This document shows positions 8,133-17,138 of a stretch of 64,000 nucleotides of DNA, one piece after another. Within the stretch, counting starts at the first letter, position 1, and every line of letters begins with the position of its first letter. Source of the DNA: Jiangellales bacterium (GTDB lineage Bacteria > Actinomycetota > Actinomycetes > Jiangellales > Jiangellaceae). The notes beneath the pieces are model-generated. The model was not told where the DNA came from, made no database searches, and was given only the letters and a program-made list of their open reading frames with translations. A program made the translations under genes and the position numbers. The stretch is taken from the NCBI GenBank assembly GCA_030447955.1, contig JAUJNY010000001.1, positions 339,381 through 403,380 of the forward strand, read 5' to 3'.

Positions 8133-8992
8133 CCGCTGCCACGACCGCCCTCGCGCGCAGCCGTCAGGAGCTGGGCGACCTGCGCTGCGAGCTGTTGCGC
8201 CGACGGCCGGGTGAGCTTGCCGTCGTCATGACGATGGGCGCGCTGCACGGTGGGCACACCGCCCTCCTGCAGGCGGCCCGCACGCGCGTGGGTCCAGCGG
8301 GGCGCGTCATGGCGACGATCTTCGTCAACCCCTTGCAGTTCGGGCCGGGGGAGGACTACGACCGCTACCCGCGCGGCCTGGACGCCGATGTCGCGCTGTG
8401 CGCCGAGCACGGCACCGACCTGGTGTTCGCCCCTGGGCGGGGGGACATGTACCCCGACGGGCCCCCACTGGTCCAGCTGCATGCGGGCCCGCTCGGCGAC
8501 GAGCTGGAGGGCGCCGCCCGGCCTAGGCACTTTGCCGGTGTGCTCACCGTTGTGGCGAAACTGCTCGGCCTCACCCGCCCGGACGTCGCGGTGCTGGGGG
8601 AGAAGGACTATCAGCAGCTGGTGCTGGTCCGGCGCATGGTCGCCGACCTCGACTTGGGTGTTGACGTGCTCGGCGTGGCAACGGTGCGCGACGCCGACGG
8701 GCTCGCACTGTCCAGCCGCAACCGGTGGCTGTCCGCCGACGAGCGCACCACCGCGCAGGCACTGCCGGCCGCGCTGCGCGCCGGTGCCGCCGCTGGGCGG
8801 GAGGGGCCAGCGGCCTCGCTCGGAGCCGCCGCCGCCGTCCTGGATGCCGCCGGCCTCCAGCCGGACTACCTCACCTTGCGGTCACCGGACCTGGGACCCG
8901 CCCCGCCGGCCGGCGCGGCGCGGCTGCTGGTCGCCGCCCGGGTGGGGACGGTGCGGCTCATCGACAACACCCCCGTTCTGCTGGGCGAGTGA
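8129..8992 (+). CDS. panC: Pantothenate synthetase
   Basis: Catalyses ATP-dependent condensation of pantoate with beta-alanine to pantothenate, the last step before the CoA branch. Length is 287 residues, normal for PanC. The nucleotidyltransferase HIGH-like motif is [10 protein letters not shown] at 34-43; GEKDYQQL at about 157-164 and SSRNRWLS at 195-202 are the ATP/pantoate binding and KMSKS-like regions. [18 protein letters not shown] (65-82) is fully canonical. GTG start overlaps the DUF2520 gene, and coaX begins four bases after the stop. panD (beta-alanine synthesis), often between panC and coaX in actinobacteria, is missing here. Confidence 0.95.
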   Translation: MTAATTALARSRQELGDLRCELLRRRPGELAVVMTMGALHGGHTALLQAARTRVGPAGRVMATIFVNPLQFGPGEDYDRYPRGLDADVALCAEHGTDLVFAPGRGDMYPDGPPLVQLHAGPLGDELEGAARPRHFAGVLTVVAKLLGLTRPDVAVLGEKDYQQLVLVRRMVADLDLGVDVLGVATVRDADGLALSSRNRWLSADERTTAQALPAALRAGAAAGREGPAASLGAAAAVLDAAGLQPDYLTLRSPDLGPAPPAGAARLLVAARVGTVRLIDNTPVLLGE

Positions 8993-8996
8993 GCTA

Positions 8997-9800
8997 GTGC
9001 TGCTCGCCATCGACGTCGGCAACTCCCATACGGTGCTCGGCCTGCTGGACGGGCCGGGTACGAGCCCGGACGGGCAGGTCTCGGTCGTCGAGCACTGGCG
9101 GGTCGCGACCGACGCCCGGCGCACCGCGGACGAGCTGGCAGTCCTCGTGCAAGGGCTGTTGGCGCAACGCCGCAGCACGGTTCCCGCACCGGTCACCGGG
9201 ATCGCCGTGTGCTCCACCGTCCCCGCCGTGCTGCACGAGCTGCGCGACATGGTGGCGCGGTTCTTTGCCGACAAGCCATCGGTCATCGTGGAACCCGGCG
9301 TCCGCACCGGCGTGCCCGTCCTGATGGACAACCCCCGTGAGGTGGGTACCGACCGCATCGTCAACGCGCTGGCCGCCGTCCACCTGCACGGCGGCCCGGC
9401 CATCGTCGTCGACTTCGGGACGGCCACCACTTTCGACGTGATCTCCGCGCGCGGTGAGTACGTGGGGGGCGCCATCGCGCCGGGCATCGGGATCTCCCTG
9501 GAGGCGCTCGGCGACCGCGGCGCCCAGCTGCGCAAGGTCGAGCTGCTGCGGCCCCGCTCGGTCATCGCCAAGAACACCGTCGAGGCGCTCCAGTCCGGTG
9601 CGCTGTACGGGTTCACCGGGCAGGTCGACGGCATCGTCACCCGCATGGTCAGCGAGCAGGGCCTGCGCCACGCTGATGTCGCGGTGATCGCGACGGGTGG
9701 GCTGGCGGCCCTGGTGCTGGAGGAGTCGCGCACCATCGATCACCATGAGCCTTGGCTCACCTTGATCGGCTTGTGCCTGGTGTTCGAGCGCAACCAGTGA
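8997..9800 (+). CDS. coaX: Type III pantothenate kinase
   Basis: Phosphorylates pantothenate, the first committed step of CoA synthesis, using the ASKHA fold. Residues: phosphate-binding DVGNSHT at 6-12, GTDR at 117-120, DFGTATTFD at 139-147 and GGAIAPGI at 157-164, all standard for CoaX. Length 267 is typical. The start is GTG 8997, five codons of sequence after which the P-loop begins, matching other CoaX N-termini; the longer frame back to 8250 is a shadow of panC. It is four bases downstream of panC, so pantothenate synthesis and phosphorylation are cotranscribed. lysS follows after 25 bases. Confidence 0.95.
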   Translation: MLLAIDVGNSHTVLGLLDGPGTSPDGQVSVVEHWRVATDARRTADELAVLVQGLLAQRRSTVPAPVTGIAVCSTVPAVLHELRDMVARFFADKPSVIVEPGVRTGVPVLMDNPREVGTDRIVNALAAVHLHGGPAIVVDFGTATTFDVISARGEYVGGAIAPGIGISLEALGDRGAQLRKVELLRPRSVIAKNTVEALQSGALYGFTGQVDGIVTRMVSEQGLRHADVAVIATGGLAALVLEESRTIDHHEPWLTLIGLCLVFERNQ

Positions 9801-9825
9801 CCCGCGGCATTCCTACACTCCTGGC

Positions 9826-11337
9826 ATGAGCGAGCACCCGCCGACGTCCGCGCAGGACACAGCTGCGCCGGACCTGCCCGAGCAGCTGCGGGTGCGGCGC
9901 GCCAAGCGCGACCGGCTGCTGGCCCGAGGAGTCGATCCGTACCCGGTTGGCGTCCCCCGGACGCACGGCCTGGCCGCGGTGGCGGACACGTTCTCCGGGC
10001 TGGCCGCCGGGGAGGGCAGCGGCACCACGGTCGGCGTGGCCGGTCGGGTGGTGCACCTGCGCGACACCGGGAAGCTGTGCTTCGCCGTGCTCCAGGACGG
10101 CACCGGCAGCAAGCTCCAGGCGATGCTGTCGCTGGCCGCGGTCGGGGCGGAAGGCCTGGCCGCCTGGAAGGCCGACGTCGACCTGGGTGACCACGTGTGG
10201 GTACGCGGGGAGGTCGTGCGCTCCCGGCGCGGGGAGCTCTCGGTGCTGGCGCAGGAGTGGGGACTCGCCGCCAAGGCGCTGCGCCCGCTGCCCACGCTGC
10301 ACGCCGACCTGTCCGAGGAGGCGCGGGTCCGGCAGCGCTACGTCGACCTCATCGTCAACCCCTCCACGCGGGACATGGTGCGGCTGCGGGCCGACATCTT
10401 GCGCTCGCTGCGCGAGACGCTGCACCGGGGCGGATACGTGGAGGTGGAGACGCCGACGCTGCAGCTGTTGCAGGGAGGCGCGGCGGCTCGACCGTTCCGT
10501 ACCCACCTGCACGCCTTCGACGTGCCGATGTACCTGCGCATCGCCCTCGAGCTCTACCTCAAGCGGGGGAGCGTCGGCGGGCTCGACCGGGTGTACGAGA
10601 TCGGGCGCATCTTTCGCAACGAGGGCGTCGACTCCACGCACAGCCCCGAGTTCACGATGCTGGAGGCGTACGAGGCCTACGGCGACTACCACAGCGTCGC
10701 GGAGCTGACCCGCGAGCTCGTCCTCGACGCGGCCCGCTCGGTCGGCCGTACGGTCGTGCCGGACGGCCAGGGAGGCGAGCTGGACCTCGAGTCCGATTGG
10801 CGCTGGCTGCCGGTGCATGCAGCGGTCTCCGCTGCCGTCGAGGAGGAGGTCACACCGGACACCGGCGTGGACGCGCTGCGCAAGCTCGCCGACCGGCATG
10901 AGGTCGGACTCGATCCGGCCTGGGGCGCCGGGGAGATCGTCCTCGAGCTGTACGAGAAGTTGGTCGAGCACACGCTGCGAGAGCCGACGTTCGTGTGCGA
11001 CTACCCGGCGTCGGTCAAGCCCCTGGCCCGCCAGCATCGCGGCGACCCCCGGCTTGCGGAGTCGTGGGATCTCGTCATCGCCGGCGTCGAACGGGTCATG
11101 GCCAACTCCGAGCTGGTGGATCCGGTCCTGCAGCGTGAGCGGCTGGCCGATCAGTCCCGCCGCGCCACGGCCGGCGACGAGGAGGCGATGCCGCTCGACG
11201 AGGACTTCCTTCGAGCGCTGGAGTTCGGAATGCCGCCCACGGGAGGGATAGGTCTAGGTGTCGACCGGCTCGTCATGTTGCTGAGCGGCGCCGGCATACG
11301 CGACACCATCCTCTTTCCGGTGCTCCGTCCAGAATGA
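9826..11337 (+). CDS. lysS: Lysyl-tRNA synthetase, class II
   Basis: Charges tRNA-Lys with lysine in the cytoplasm. The 503-residue protein has an N-terminal OB-fold anticodon-binding domain (about 60-165, with VAGRVVHLRDTGKLCFAVL) and the class II catalytic core. Motif 2 is FRNEGVDSTHSPEF at about 262-275 and motif 3 is GLGVDRLVMLL at about 475-485. Its position before lsr2 and clpC matches mycobacteria and streptomycetes. The N-terminal 15 residues look variable, so a slightly later start is possible, but ATG 9826 fits the usual length. Confidence 0.95.
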   Translation: MSEHPPTSAQDTAAPDLPEQLRVRRAKRDRLLARGVDPYPVGVPRTHGLAAVADTFSGLAAGEGSGTTVGVAGRVVHLRDTGKLCFAVLQDGTGSKLQAMLSLAAVGAEGLAAWKADVDLGDHVWVRGEVVRSRRGELSVLAQEWGLAAKALRPLPTLHADLSEEARVRQRYVDLIVNPSTRDMVRLRADILRSLRETLHRGGYVEVETPTLQLLQGGAAARPFRTHLHAFDVPMYLRIALELYLKRGSVGGLDRVYEIGRIFRNEGVDSTHSPEFTMLEAYEAYGDYHSVAELTRELVLDAARSVGRTVVPDGQGGELDLESDWRWLPVHAAVSAAVEEEVTPDTGVDALRKLADRHEVGLDPAWGAGEIVLELYEKLVEHTLREPTFVCDYPASVKPLARQHRGDPRLAESWDLVIAGVERVMANSELVDPVLQRERLADQSRRATAGDEEAMPLDEDFLRALEFGMPPTGGIGLGVDRLVMLLSGAGIRDTILFPVLRPE

Positions 11338-11483
11338 CGTCGCGGGAGCGCGGCACATGCACGACCGGCACGGGCAATATCAAGGCCGAGGTGCGGACGG
11401 GTGTATCAGTATGGCTAAGATGCAGCCGACAACTCCGCCGGGCAACGTTTGCGCCGGCTCACCACCGCGAAAGGCGTAACGAC

Positions 11484-11819
11484 ATGGCACAGAGGACCGA
11501 GGTCATCCTTATCGACGACTTGGACGGTGGCTCCGCAGACGAGACCGTTCGTTTCGCCCTCGACGGAAGCTCCTACGAGATCGACCTCTCCGAGCAAAAT
11601 GCGCGTCAGCTGCGGGACGACTTCGCGCGCTATGTGGGAGCCGCACGACGCGCCGGCGGGCGGCCGGGGAGCTCACGCCCACGCCGTGGCTCCGCCCGTA
11701 CCGATCCGGCGCAGACCGCGGCGATCCGGGACTGGGCTCGCTCCAACGGTCTGCAGGTCAGCGACCGGGGCCGTATCTCCCGCGAGATCATGGACTCCTG
11801 GGAGAAGGCTCACGCCTAA
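11484..11819 (+). CDS. lsr2: Nucleoid-associated protein Lsr2
   Basis: H-NS-like xenogeneic silencer that bridges AT-rich DNA. The 111-residue protein has the N-terminal oligomerisation domain starting MAQRTEVILIDDLDGG, and the C-terminal DNA-binding domain with TAAIRDWARSNGLQVSDRGR. The minor-groove hook RGR is at 95-97. A basic Gly/Arg linker at 56-75 joins the two. ATG 11484 is the conserved start; the open frame upstream is not part of the protein. It is 146 bases after lysS, and that gap contains a TAAGAT box at 11416-11421 that could be a -10 element but has no clear -35. Confidence 0.95.
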   Translation: MAQRTEVILIDDLDGGSADETVRFALDGSSYEIDLSEQNARQLRDDFARYVGAARRAGGRPGSSRPRRGSARTDPAQTAAIRDWARSNGLQVSDRGRISREIMDSWEKAHA

Positions 11820-11849
11820 ACCGCTCGAGCAGGAAAGAGGCCCCTCGTT

Positions 11850-11860
11850 CGCCAAGGGCG
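11850..11860. promoter_or_regulatory. Possible ClgR operator upstream of clpC
   Basis: CGCCAAGGGCG matches the core of the actinobacterial ClgR consensus as I remember it (CGCYNANRGCG) at every specified position, and is flanked by T on both sides. ClgR is the usual activator of clp genes in corynebacteria and streptomycetes. It lies 42 bases upstream of a promoter-like -35 box for clpC, a sensible place for an activator. Confidence 0.45.
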
Positions 11861-11901
11861 TATCGCGCCACGAGCCGGAACATCGAGCGAGGTCAACGTC
11901 G

Positions 11902-11929
11902 TTGTCTCGTTTAGCGATCGCGTTAGCAT
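11902..11929 (+). promoter_or_regulatory. Putative clpC promoter
   Basis: TTGTCT (11902-11907) and TAGCAT (11924-11929) are separated by 16 bases and resemble a housekeeping sigma promoter. The clpC start lies about 58 bases downstream of the -10, preceded by GAGGAG. A GCGATCGC palindrome sits in the spacer. Confidence 0.4.
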
Positions 11930-11986
11930 GGCGAACGGCGGCGGGGGAGCGTCTCCCTGCCGCCCGCAGCGACGAGGAGTGTGCTC

Positions 11987-14491
11987 ATGTTCGAGAGGTT
12001 CACCGACCGAGCGCGGCGGGTGGTCGTCCTGGCCCAAGAAGAGGCCCGGATGCTCAACCACAACTACATCGGCACCGAGCACATCCTGCTCGGCCTCATC
12101 CATGAGGGCGAAGGAGTCGCCGCCAAGGCTCTGGAGTCGCTAGGCATCAGCCTCGAGGCAGTGCGCCAGCAGGTCGAGGAGATCATCGGTCAGGGACAGC
12201 AGGCGCCGAGCGGGCACATCCCGTTCACCCCGCGCGCCAAGAAGGTGCTGGAGCTGTCGCTGCGCGAGGCGCTGCAGCTCGGCCACAACTACATCGGCAC
12301 CGAGCACATCCTGCTGGGCCTCATCCGGGAGGGCGAGGGCGTAGCCGCTCAGGTGCTCGTCAAGCTCGGCGCCGACCTCAACCGGGTACGCCAGCAGGTC
12401 ATTCAGCTGCTCTCGGGCTACCAGGGCAAGGAGACCGCCTCCTCGGGCGGTCCGCAGGCCGAGGCTCCCTCCACCTCGCTGGTGCTCGACCAGTTCGGCC
12501 GCAACCTCACCCAGGCCGCTCGTGAGGGCAAGCTCGACCCCGTCATCGGCCGCGAGAAGGAGATCGAGCGGGTCATGCAGGTCCTCTCCCGGAGGACCAA
12601 GAACAACCCCGTGCTCATCGGTGAGCCCGGCGTGGGCAAGACCGCGGTCGTGGAGGGCCTCGCCCAGGACATCGTCAAGGGCGAGGTGCCCGAGACCCTC
12701 AAGGACAAGCAGCTCTACACCCTCGACCTGGGCGCGCTGGTCGCCGGCTCCCGCTACCGCGGCGACTTCGAGGAGCGGCTCAAGAAGGTCCTCAAGGAGA
12801 TCCGTACCCGCGGCGACATCATCCTGTTCATCGACGAGATCCACACGTTGGTGGGTGCGGGTGCCGCGGAGGGTGCCATCGACGCGGCGAGCATCCTCAA
12901 GCCGATGCTCGCCCGCGGTGAGCTGCAGACCATCGGCGCCACCACGCTGGACGAGTACCGCAAGCACGTGGAGAAGGACGCGGCCCTCGAGCGCCGGTTC
13001 CAACCGATCCAGGTGCAGGAGCCGACGCTGCCCCACACGATTGAGATCCTCAAGGGCCTCCGCGACCGCTACGAGGCCCACCACCGGGTCTCCATCACCG
13101 ACGGTGCGCTGGTCGCGGCGGCACAGCTCGCCGACCGCTACATCTCCGACCGCTTCCTGCCGGACAAGGCGATCGATCTCATCGACGAGGCGGGCTCGCG
13201 GCTGCGGATCCGCCGGATGACCGCCCCGCCGGACCTGCGCGAGTTCGACGAGCGCATCGCCGGCGTGCGGCGCGAGAAGGAGTCGGCGATCGATGCGCAG
13301 GACTTCGAGAAGGCCGCAAGCCTGCGTGACCGTGAGAAGCAGCTGATCGGGCGCAAGGCGGAACGGGAGAAGCAGTGGAAGGCCGGCGACCTCGACGTCG
13401 TCGCCGAGGTGGACGACGACCTCATCGCCGAGGTCCTGGCCACTGCCACCGGCATTCCCGTTTTCAAGCTGACCGAAGAGGAGACCTCCCGGCTGCTGCA
13501 CATGGAGGAGGAGATCCACAAGCGGATCATCAGCCAGGAGGACGCGATCAAGGCGCTGTCCAAGTCGATCCGGCGCACCCGCGCGGGACTGAAGGACCCC
13601 AAGCGCCCGGGTGGGTCGTTCATCTTCGCCGGCCCGTCGGGAGTCGGAAAGACCGAGTTGTCTAAGGCACTCGCCGAGTTCCTCTTCGGTGACGAGGACA
13701 GTCTCATCCACCTGGACATGAGTGAGTTCTCCGAGCGGCACACCGTGTCGCGGCTGTTCGGCTCACCCCCTGGGTACGTAGGCTACGAGGAGGGTGGCCA
13801 GCTCACCGAGAAAGTTCGGCGCAAGCCTTTCTCGGTCGTCCTCTTCGACGAGGTCGAGAAGGCGCACGCCGACATCTTCAACTCCCTCCTCCAGGTCCTC
13901 GAGGACGGGCGGCTCACCGACGCGCAAGGCAGGGTCGTCGACTTCAAGAACACCGTCATCATCATGACGACCAACTTGGGTACCAAGGACATCGCCAAGG
14001 GGCTCAACCTCGGTTTCTCGCAGGTGAGCGACCCCGAGGGTAACTACGGTCGGATGAAGGCCAAGGTGCAGGAGGAGCTCAAGCAGCACTTCCGGCCTGA
14101 GTTCCTCAACCGCGTCGACGACGTCATCGTCTTCGCACAGCTGACCACCGAGGACATCGTGCGCATGGTCGACCTCATGATCTCCAAGGTGGACGAGCGG
14201 CTGCGCGACAAGGACATGGGCATCGAGCTCACCGTCCCCGCCAAGCGCCTGCTGGCCACGCGGGGCTTCGACCCCGTGCTGGGGGCGCGGCCGCTGCGCC
14301 GCACGATCCAGCGCGAGATCGAGGACGCGCTCAGCGAGAAGATCCTCTTCGGTGAGCTGCGCGCTGGCCAGATCGTCGTCGTCGACGTCGAGAAGGACGA
14401 GGCCGGGGAGCCCATCGGCTTCGTGTTTACCGGCGAGGCCAAGTCGGCGCTGCCAGACGCCCCGCCGGTGGAGGCCGGCACCGAGAGCTGA
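11987..14491 (+). CDS. clpC: ATP-dependent Clp protease ATPase subunit ClpC
   Basis: AAA+ unfoldase that feeds substrates to ClpP and serves in protein quality control. The 834-residue protein has the double Clp_N repeat ([18 protein letters not shown] and [18 protein letters not shown]), two AAA+ modules with Walker [10 protein letters not shown] at about 212 and GPSGVGKTE at about 549, and a UVR motif at about 420-455 that marks ClpC rather than ClpA or ClpB. Start ATG 11987 follows GAGGAG; the upstream GTG at 11981 is less likely. The 167-base leader carries a ClgR-like site and a promoter-like pair of boxes. Orthologous to mycobacterial ClpC1. Confidence 0.97.
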   Translation: MFERFTDRARRVVVLAQEEARMLNHNYIGTEHILLGLIHEGEGVAAKALESLGISLEAVRQQVEEIIGQGQQAPSGHIPFTPRAKKVLELSLREALQLGHNYIGTEHILLGLIREGEGVAAQVLVKLGADLNRVRQQVIQLLSGYQGKETASSGGPQAEAPSTSLVLDQFGRNLTQAAREGKLDPVIGREKEIERVMQVLSRRTKNNPVLIGEPGVGKTAVVEGLAQDIVKGEVPETLKDKQLYTLDLGALVAGSRYRGDFEERLKKVLKEIRTRGDIILFIDEIHTLVGAGAAEGAIDAASILKPMLARGELQTIGATTLDEYRKHVEKDAALERRFQPIQVQEPTLPHTIEILKGLRDRYEAHHRVSITDGALVAAAQLADRYISDRFLPDKAIDLIDEAGSRLRIRRMTAPPDLREFDERIAGVRREKESAIDAQDFEKAASLRDREKQLIGRKAEREKQWKAGDLDVVAEVDDDLIAEVLATATGIPVFKLTEEETSRLLHMEEEIHKRIISQEDAIKALSKSIRRTRAGLKDPKRPGGSFIFAGPSGVGKTELSKALAEFLFGDEDSLIHLDMSEFSERHTVSRLFGSPPGYVGYEEGGQLTEKVRRKPFSVVLFDEVEKAHADIFNSLLQVLEDGRLTDAQGRVVDFKNTVIIMTTNLGTKDIAKGLNLGFSQVSDPEGNYGRMKAKVQEELKQHFRPEFLNRVDDVIVFAQLTTEDIVRMVDLMISKVDERLRDKDMGIELTVPAKRLLATRGFDPVLGARPLRRTIQREIEDALSEKILFGELRAGQIVVVDVEKDEAGEPIGFVFTGEAKSALPDAPPVEAGTES

Positions 14492-14497
14492 CTCCGG

Positions 14498-15337
14498 GTG
14501 TCCGGCCGTCAGGACGACGCCTCAGCGAGGCTCCGCGCCAACCGCTCTCGGGGGGTAGTGGCGCTGCTGGCGTCGGCGACGACGCTGGGAGTCCTGACCG
14601 CGTGCGGGCCTGGTGCCGCCACCACCGCCACCGGTCCGTCCCCTCCGGCGACGAGTGAGTCGTCGCCTTCCTCGGCTGCCTCACCGAGTGGGCCGGCGCC
14701 GTCGGCCAGCGTGTCGCCGACCAGCTCGCGCACCCCCGGGTCGACGAGTCGAAGCTCGCCCACCCCGCGCTCGCCGACTCGCGGCGAAGGGAAGGTCGAT
14801 CCCTCGCAGGTGGTCCCGGTGCCACGGACGCCCATCAACGTCCCGGCGTCGTGGCCGCGCGTGGAGTCGAAACTCGGCTGGTCCTTTGCGCTGCCACCGG
14901 GCTGGGAGGTGCTGCAGGACGGGGGGTCGAAGCTTCCCCGGTTGGAGGAGACCCGGAGAATTCCACGCGGCATGCTCAAGAGCACTGTCATTGCCCGGCA
15001 AGACTCGGACGACACGCGGTGGCCGCCCATACTCTCGTTGGGAGCGGTGCCGTACCGAGACCGACAGGTGGGTCGGCTGGCCGCGGAGTTCCGGGAGCTG
15101 CTGGCCGCTCCTTCGGGCTCCGACGACGAGATGTCCGAGGTCAGAACAGGTGCGGACGCCGCCCCTGGGGAGCTGGCCGTGGTGTCCGTCCCAGCTGAGG
15201 GTGGCCAGCGCGCAGGTGCATCCGTCATGTGGGTGGTCTCCCGCGCGGACGGCCCCTGGGTATTCGCGGTAACCATGGCCGGTGACTGGGAGCGCGCCGG
15301 CCGTACCCTCACCCGCATCGTCGCCTCACTGCGCTGA
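14498..15337 (+). CDS. Putative lipoprotein, unknown function
   Basis: A 279-residue secreted protein. The N-terminus is a lipoprotein signal peptide ending LGVLTAC (Cys about residue 36), then about 60 residues of Ser/Pro/Thr-rich linker, then a folded domain from about residue 110 with PINVPASWPR, LGWSFALPPGWEVL and a final VFAVTMAGDWERAGRTL. The Pro-Pro-Gly-Trp motif after an aromatic strand is reminiscent of LpqN/LpqT-type mycobacterial lipoproteins, but I cannot confirm the relation. It starts six bases after clpC stops, so it is likely cotranscribed. Convergent with the MerR gene. Confidence 0.6.
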   Translation: MSGRQDDASARLRANRSRGVVALLASATTLGVLTACGPGAATTATGPSPPATSESSPSSAASPSGPAPSASVSPTSSRTPGSTSRSSPTPRSPTRGEGKVDPSQVVPVPRTPINVPASWPRVESKLGWSFALPPGWEVLQDGGSKLPRLEETRRIPRGMLKSTVIARQDSDDTRWPPILSLGAVPYRDRQVGRLAAEFRELLAAPSGSDDEMSEVRTGADAAPGELAVVSVPAEGGQRAGASVMWVVSRADGPWVFAVTMAGDWERAGRTLTRIVASLR

Positions 15338-15350
15338 CGCTGCAGCGGGC

Positions 15351-16112
15351 CTACCGCGACGCGCGGTCGGCGTTGGCGTGGATCGCGGCGTGGACGAAGT
15401 TGGCGAGCCCGGCCACCACGCCCTCGTAGTGAGCGCTGAAGCGGGGGTCGGCGACGTACATGTCGGCGAGGCCGCGGTGCAGCTCGTACGGGCACTCGTA
15501 GAACCACCGGCCGATGTGCCGACGGTGCTCCTCCGCCGCCTCCATCGCCTCGGGTGCGGTTGGCGCGTTGTCGGCGCGGAGCGCGGCCGCGAAGCGACGC
15601 TCCACGTCCGCCCCTTCGTCCTTCAGGCGTAGCCAGTCGTCCTTGGTGTAGCCGGCGATGCGCCGCTGCGATTCCCGGTATGGGTCGGTCTCGCCCCACC
15701 GTTGTTCGGCCTCAGGCGCATGCTCGGTCGGGTCGGAGTCGCCAAACACCTCGAACATCTCGTGCGGGTCCAGCTGAATGCCCATGGCGCGCGCCTCCAG
15801 GTTCCTCTCGACGGCGGCGGCCATTCCGCGCAGCCGCTCGACCCGCTCACGCAGCAGCCGGCGCTGCCGTCGGAGGTGGTCCAGCGGGTCAGACTCGGGG
15901 TCGTCGAGGATGGCCGCGATGTCCTGGAGGCCGAAGCCGAGCTGTCGGTAGCAGAGCACCCGCTGCAGTCGCTCGAGGTCTGCGTAGGTGTAGCGCCGGT
16001 GCCCCGCCGGGCTACGGGCGCCTGGGCAGAGCAGGCCGACCTCGTCGTAGTGGTGCAGCGTCCGCACCGTCACGCCGGTCAGCCGGGCGACTTCGCCCAC
16101 CGAGTGCTCCAC
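15351..16112 (-). CDS. MerR-family regulator with TipAS effector domain
   Basis: A 253-residue TipAL-like transcription activator. N-terminal winged helix with SVGEVARLTGVTVRTLHHYD, a dimerisation coiled coil at about 80-115, and a C-terminal TipAS drug-recognition domain (about 130-253) recognisable by WFYECPYELHRGLADMYVAD and FSAHYEGVVAGLANFV. TipAS domains bind thiopeptides and other cyclic drugs and switch the promoter on. GTG 16112 is chosen because GGAGGT lies eight bases before it. The promoter at 16134-16164 has the 19-bp spacer and inverted repeat expected for autoregulation. It follows the ABC-2 exporter genes on the same strand and may control them or distant resistance genes. Confidence 0.87.
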   Translation of the reverse strand: MEHSVGEVARLTGVTVRTLHHYDEVGLLCPGARSPAGHRRYTYADLERLQRVLCYRQLGFGLQDIAAILDDPESDPLDHLRRQRRLLRERVERLRGMAAAVERNLEARAMGIQLDPHEMFEVFGDSDPTEHAPEAEQRWGETDPYRESQRRIAGYTKDDWLRLKDEGADVERRFAAALRADNAPTAPEAMEAAEEHRRHIGRWFYECPYELHRGLADMYVADPRFSAHYEGVVAGLANFVHAAIHANADRASR

Positions 16113-16133
16113 GGGAATCGACCTCCGCCCGCG

Positions 16134-16164
16134 ACGGTAAGGGCTCACGCCGCGTGAGGCTCAA
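16134..16164 (-). promoter_or_regulatory. TipA-type autoregulated promoter with 19-bp spacer
   Basis: Read on the minus strand: -35 TTGAGC (16159-16164), a 19-base spacer, -10 TACCGT (16134-16139). The spacer contains CTCACGC and GCGTGAG arms around an off-centre base, close to the CCTCACGT/ACGTGAGG repeat of the Streptomyces tipA promoter. Spacers of 19 bases are the hallmark of MerR-activated promoters. The -35 overlaps the stop codon region of the ABC ATPase gene. Confidence 0.7.
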
Positions 16165-17138
16165 CTTCTTTGGCTGGTGACGTACAGCCGTTGGACTACG
16201 TCCTCGATGTGCGGCTCGCGGATCGTGAGGTCGGTCAGCTCCGCCCGTGAGGTGACTGCGGCGACCACCGCGGCGGCGCTGGTGTCCTGAGCCCGGAACG
16301 CGAGCTGTTGGCGCATGCCGTCGGCTTCCACGGAGCGCAGGCTGGTCCCGGGGACGTCGTCCAACGCGGGCCCGGGCTGTGCGAGGTCGACGACGAGTAC
16401 GCGCTCCGCGCCCACCCGGGCTACCAGGCCGGCGAGGTCCCCGTCGAAGACGAGACGCCCCCGGTCCAGCACGAGGATCCGATCGCTGAGTCGCTCGATG
16501 TCCGGCAGGTCGTGGGTGGTGAGCAGCACCGTCGTCCCGTACCGCTCCTGGGACGTCCGGAGGAACGAACGCAGCCGCTGCTTGGTCACCACGTCCAGCC
16601 CGATGGTCGGCTCGTCGAGCACGAGCAGCTCCGGGGAGTGCAGCAGGGCGGCCGTGACCTCGCCGCGCATGCGCTGGCCAAGAGAGAGCTGGCGCACCGG
16701 CGTGGCGAGGAACGCCGCCATGTCGAGGATTTCGACGCACTCCTCGAGGCGCTGGTGGGCGGCAGCAGCCGGCAGCCGGTGGATCGCAGCCAGGATGCGG
16801 AAGGAGTCGCCCAGCGGCAGGTCCCACCACAGCGCCGAACGCTGGCCGAAGACCACGCCGATCCGGCGGGCCAGGTCCCGACGTTGCCGCACGGGGTCGA
16901 GGCCACACACCCGTACCCGCCCGGAGGTCGGCACCAGGATGCCGGTGAGCAGCTTGATCGTCGTGGACTTGCCGGCGCCGTTGGCACCGATGTAGCCCAC
17001 GGTCTGCCCCCCCGGGACGCTGAAGGACACACCGTCGACCGCGGCGACGACGTGTCGTTCGCGGCGCAGCCGCCCCGCGGAGCGGCGTACGACGAAGTCG
17101 CGGCGCAGCTCCTCAACCTCGATCACCGCGCCGGTCAC
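16161..17138 (-). CDS. ABC-2 exporter ATP-binding protein
   Basis: The 325-residue ATPase of an exporter. Walker A is GANGAGKST at 51-59, the signature is the variant LSLGQ at 151-155, and Walker B LLVLDEPTIGLD is at 171-182. A C-terminal extension (about 230-325) with a RAQDTSAAAVVAAVTSRAEL region is usual for DrrA/NatA-like exporters. GTG 17138 overlaps the stop of the first permease by four bases; the longer frame to 17237 is not supported. Together with two permeases it forms one transporter. TipAS-type MerR control next door suggests drug or peptide export, by inference. Confidence 0.87.
   Translation of the reverse strand: MTGAVIEVEELRRDFVVRRSAGRLRRERHVVAAVDGVSFSVPGGQTVGYIGANGAGKSTTIKLLTGILVPTSGRVRVCGLDPVRQRRDLARRIGVVFGQRSALWWDLPLGDSFRILAAIHRLPAAAAHQRLEECVEILDMAAFLATPVRQLSLGQRMRGEVTAALLHSPELLVLDEPTIGLDVVTKQRLRSFLRTSQERYGTTVLLTTHDLPDIERLSDRILVLDRGRLVFDGDLAGLVARVGAERVLVVDLAQPGPALDDVPGTSLRSVEADGMRQQLAFRAQDTSAAAVVAAVTSRAELTDLTIREPHIEDVVQRLYVTSQRS

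Noticed and set aside
11334-11483. N-terminal extension of Lsr2
   Set aside because: The open frame exists, but conserved Lsr2 begins at MAQRTEVIL (11484) and the upstream part is low-complexity intergenic sequence.
12140-13741. Minus-strand open frame of 533 codons inside clpC
   Set aside because: ClpC motifs on the plus strand account for the region; the antisense frame has no recognisable domain.
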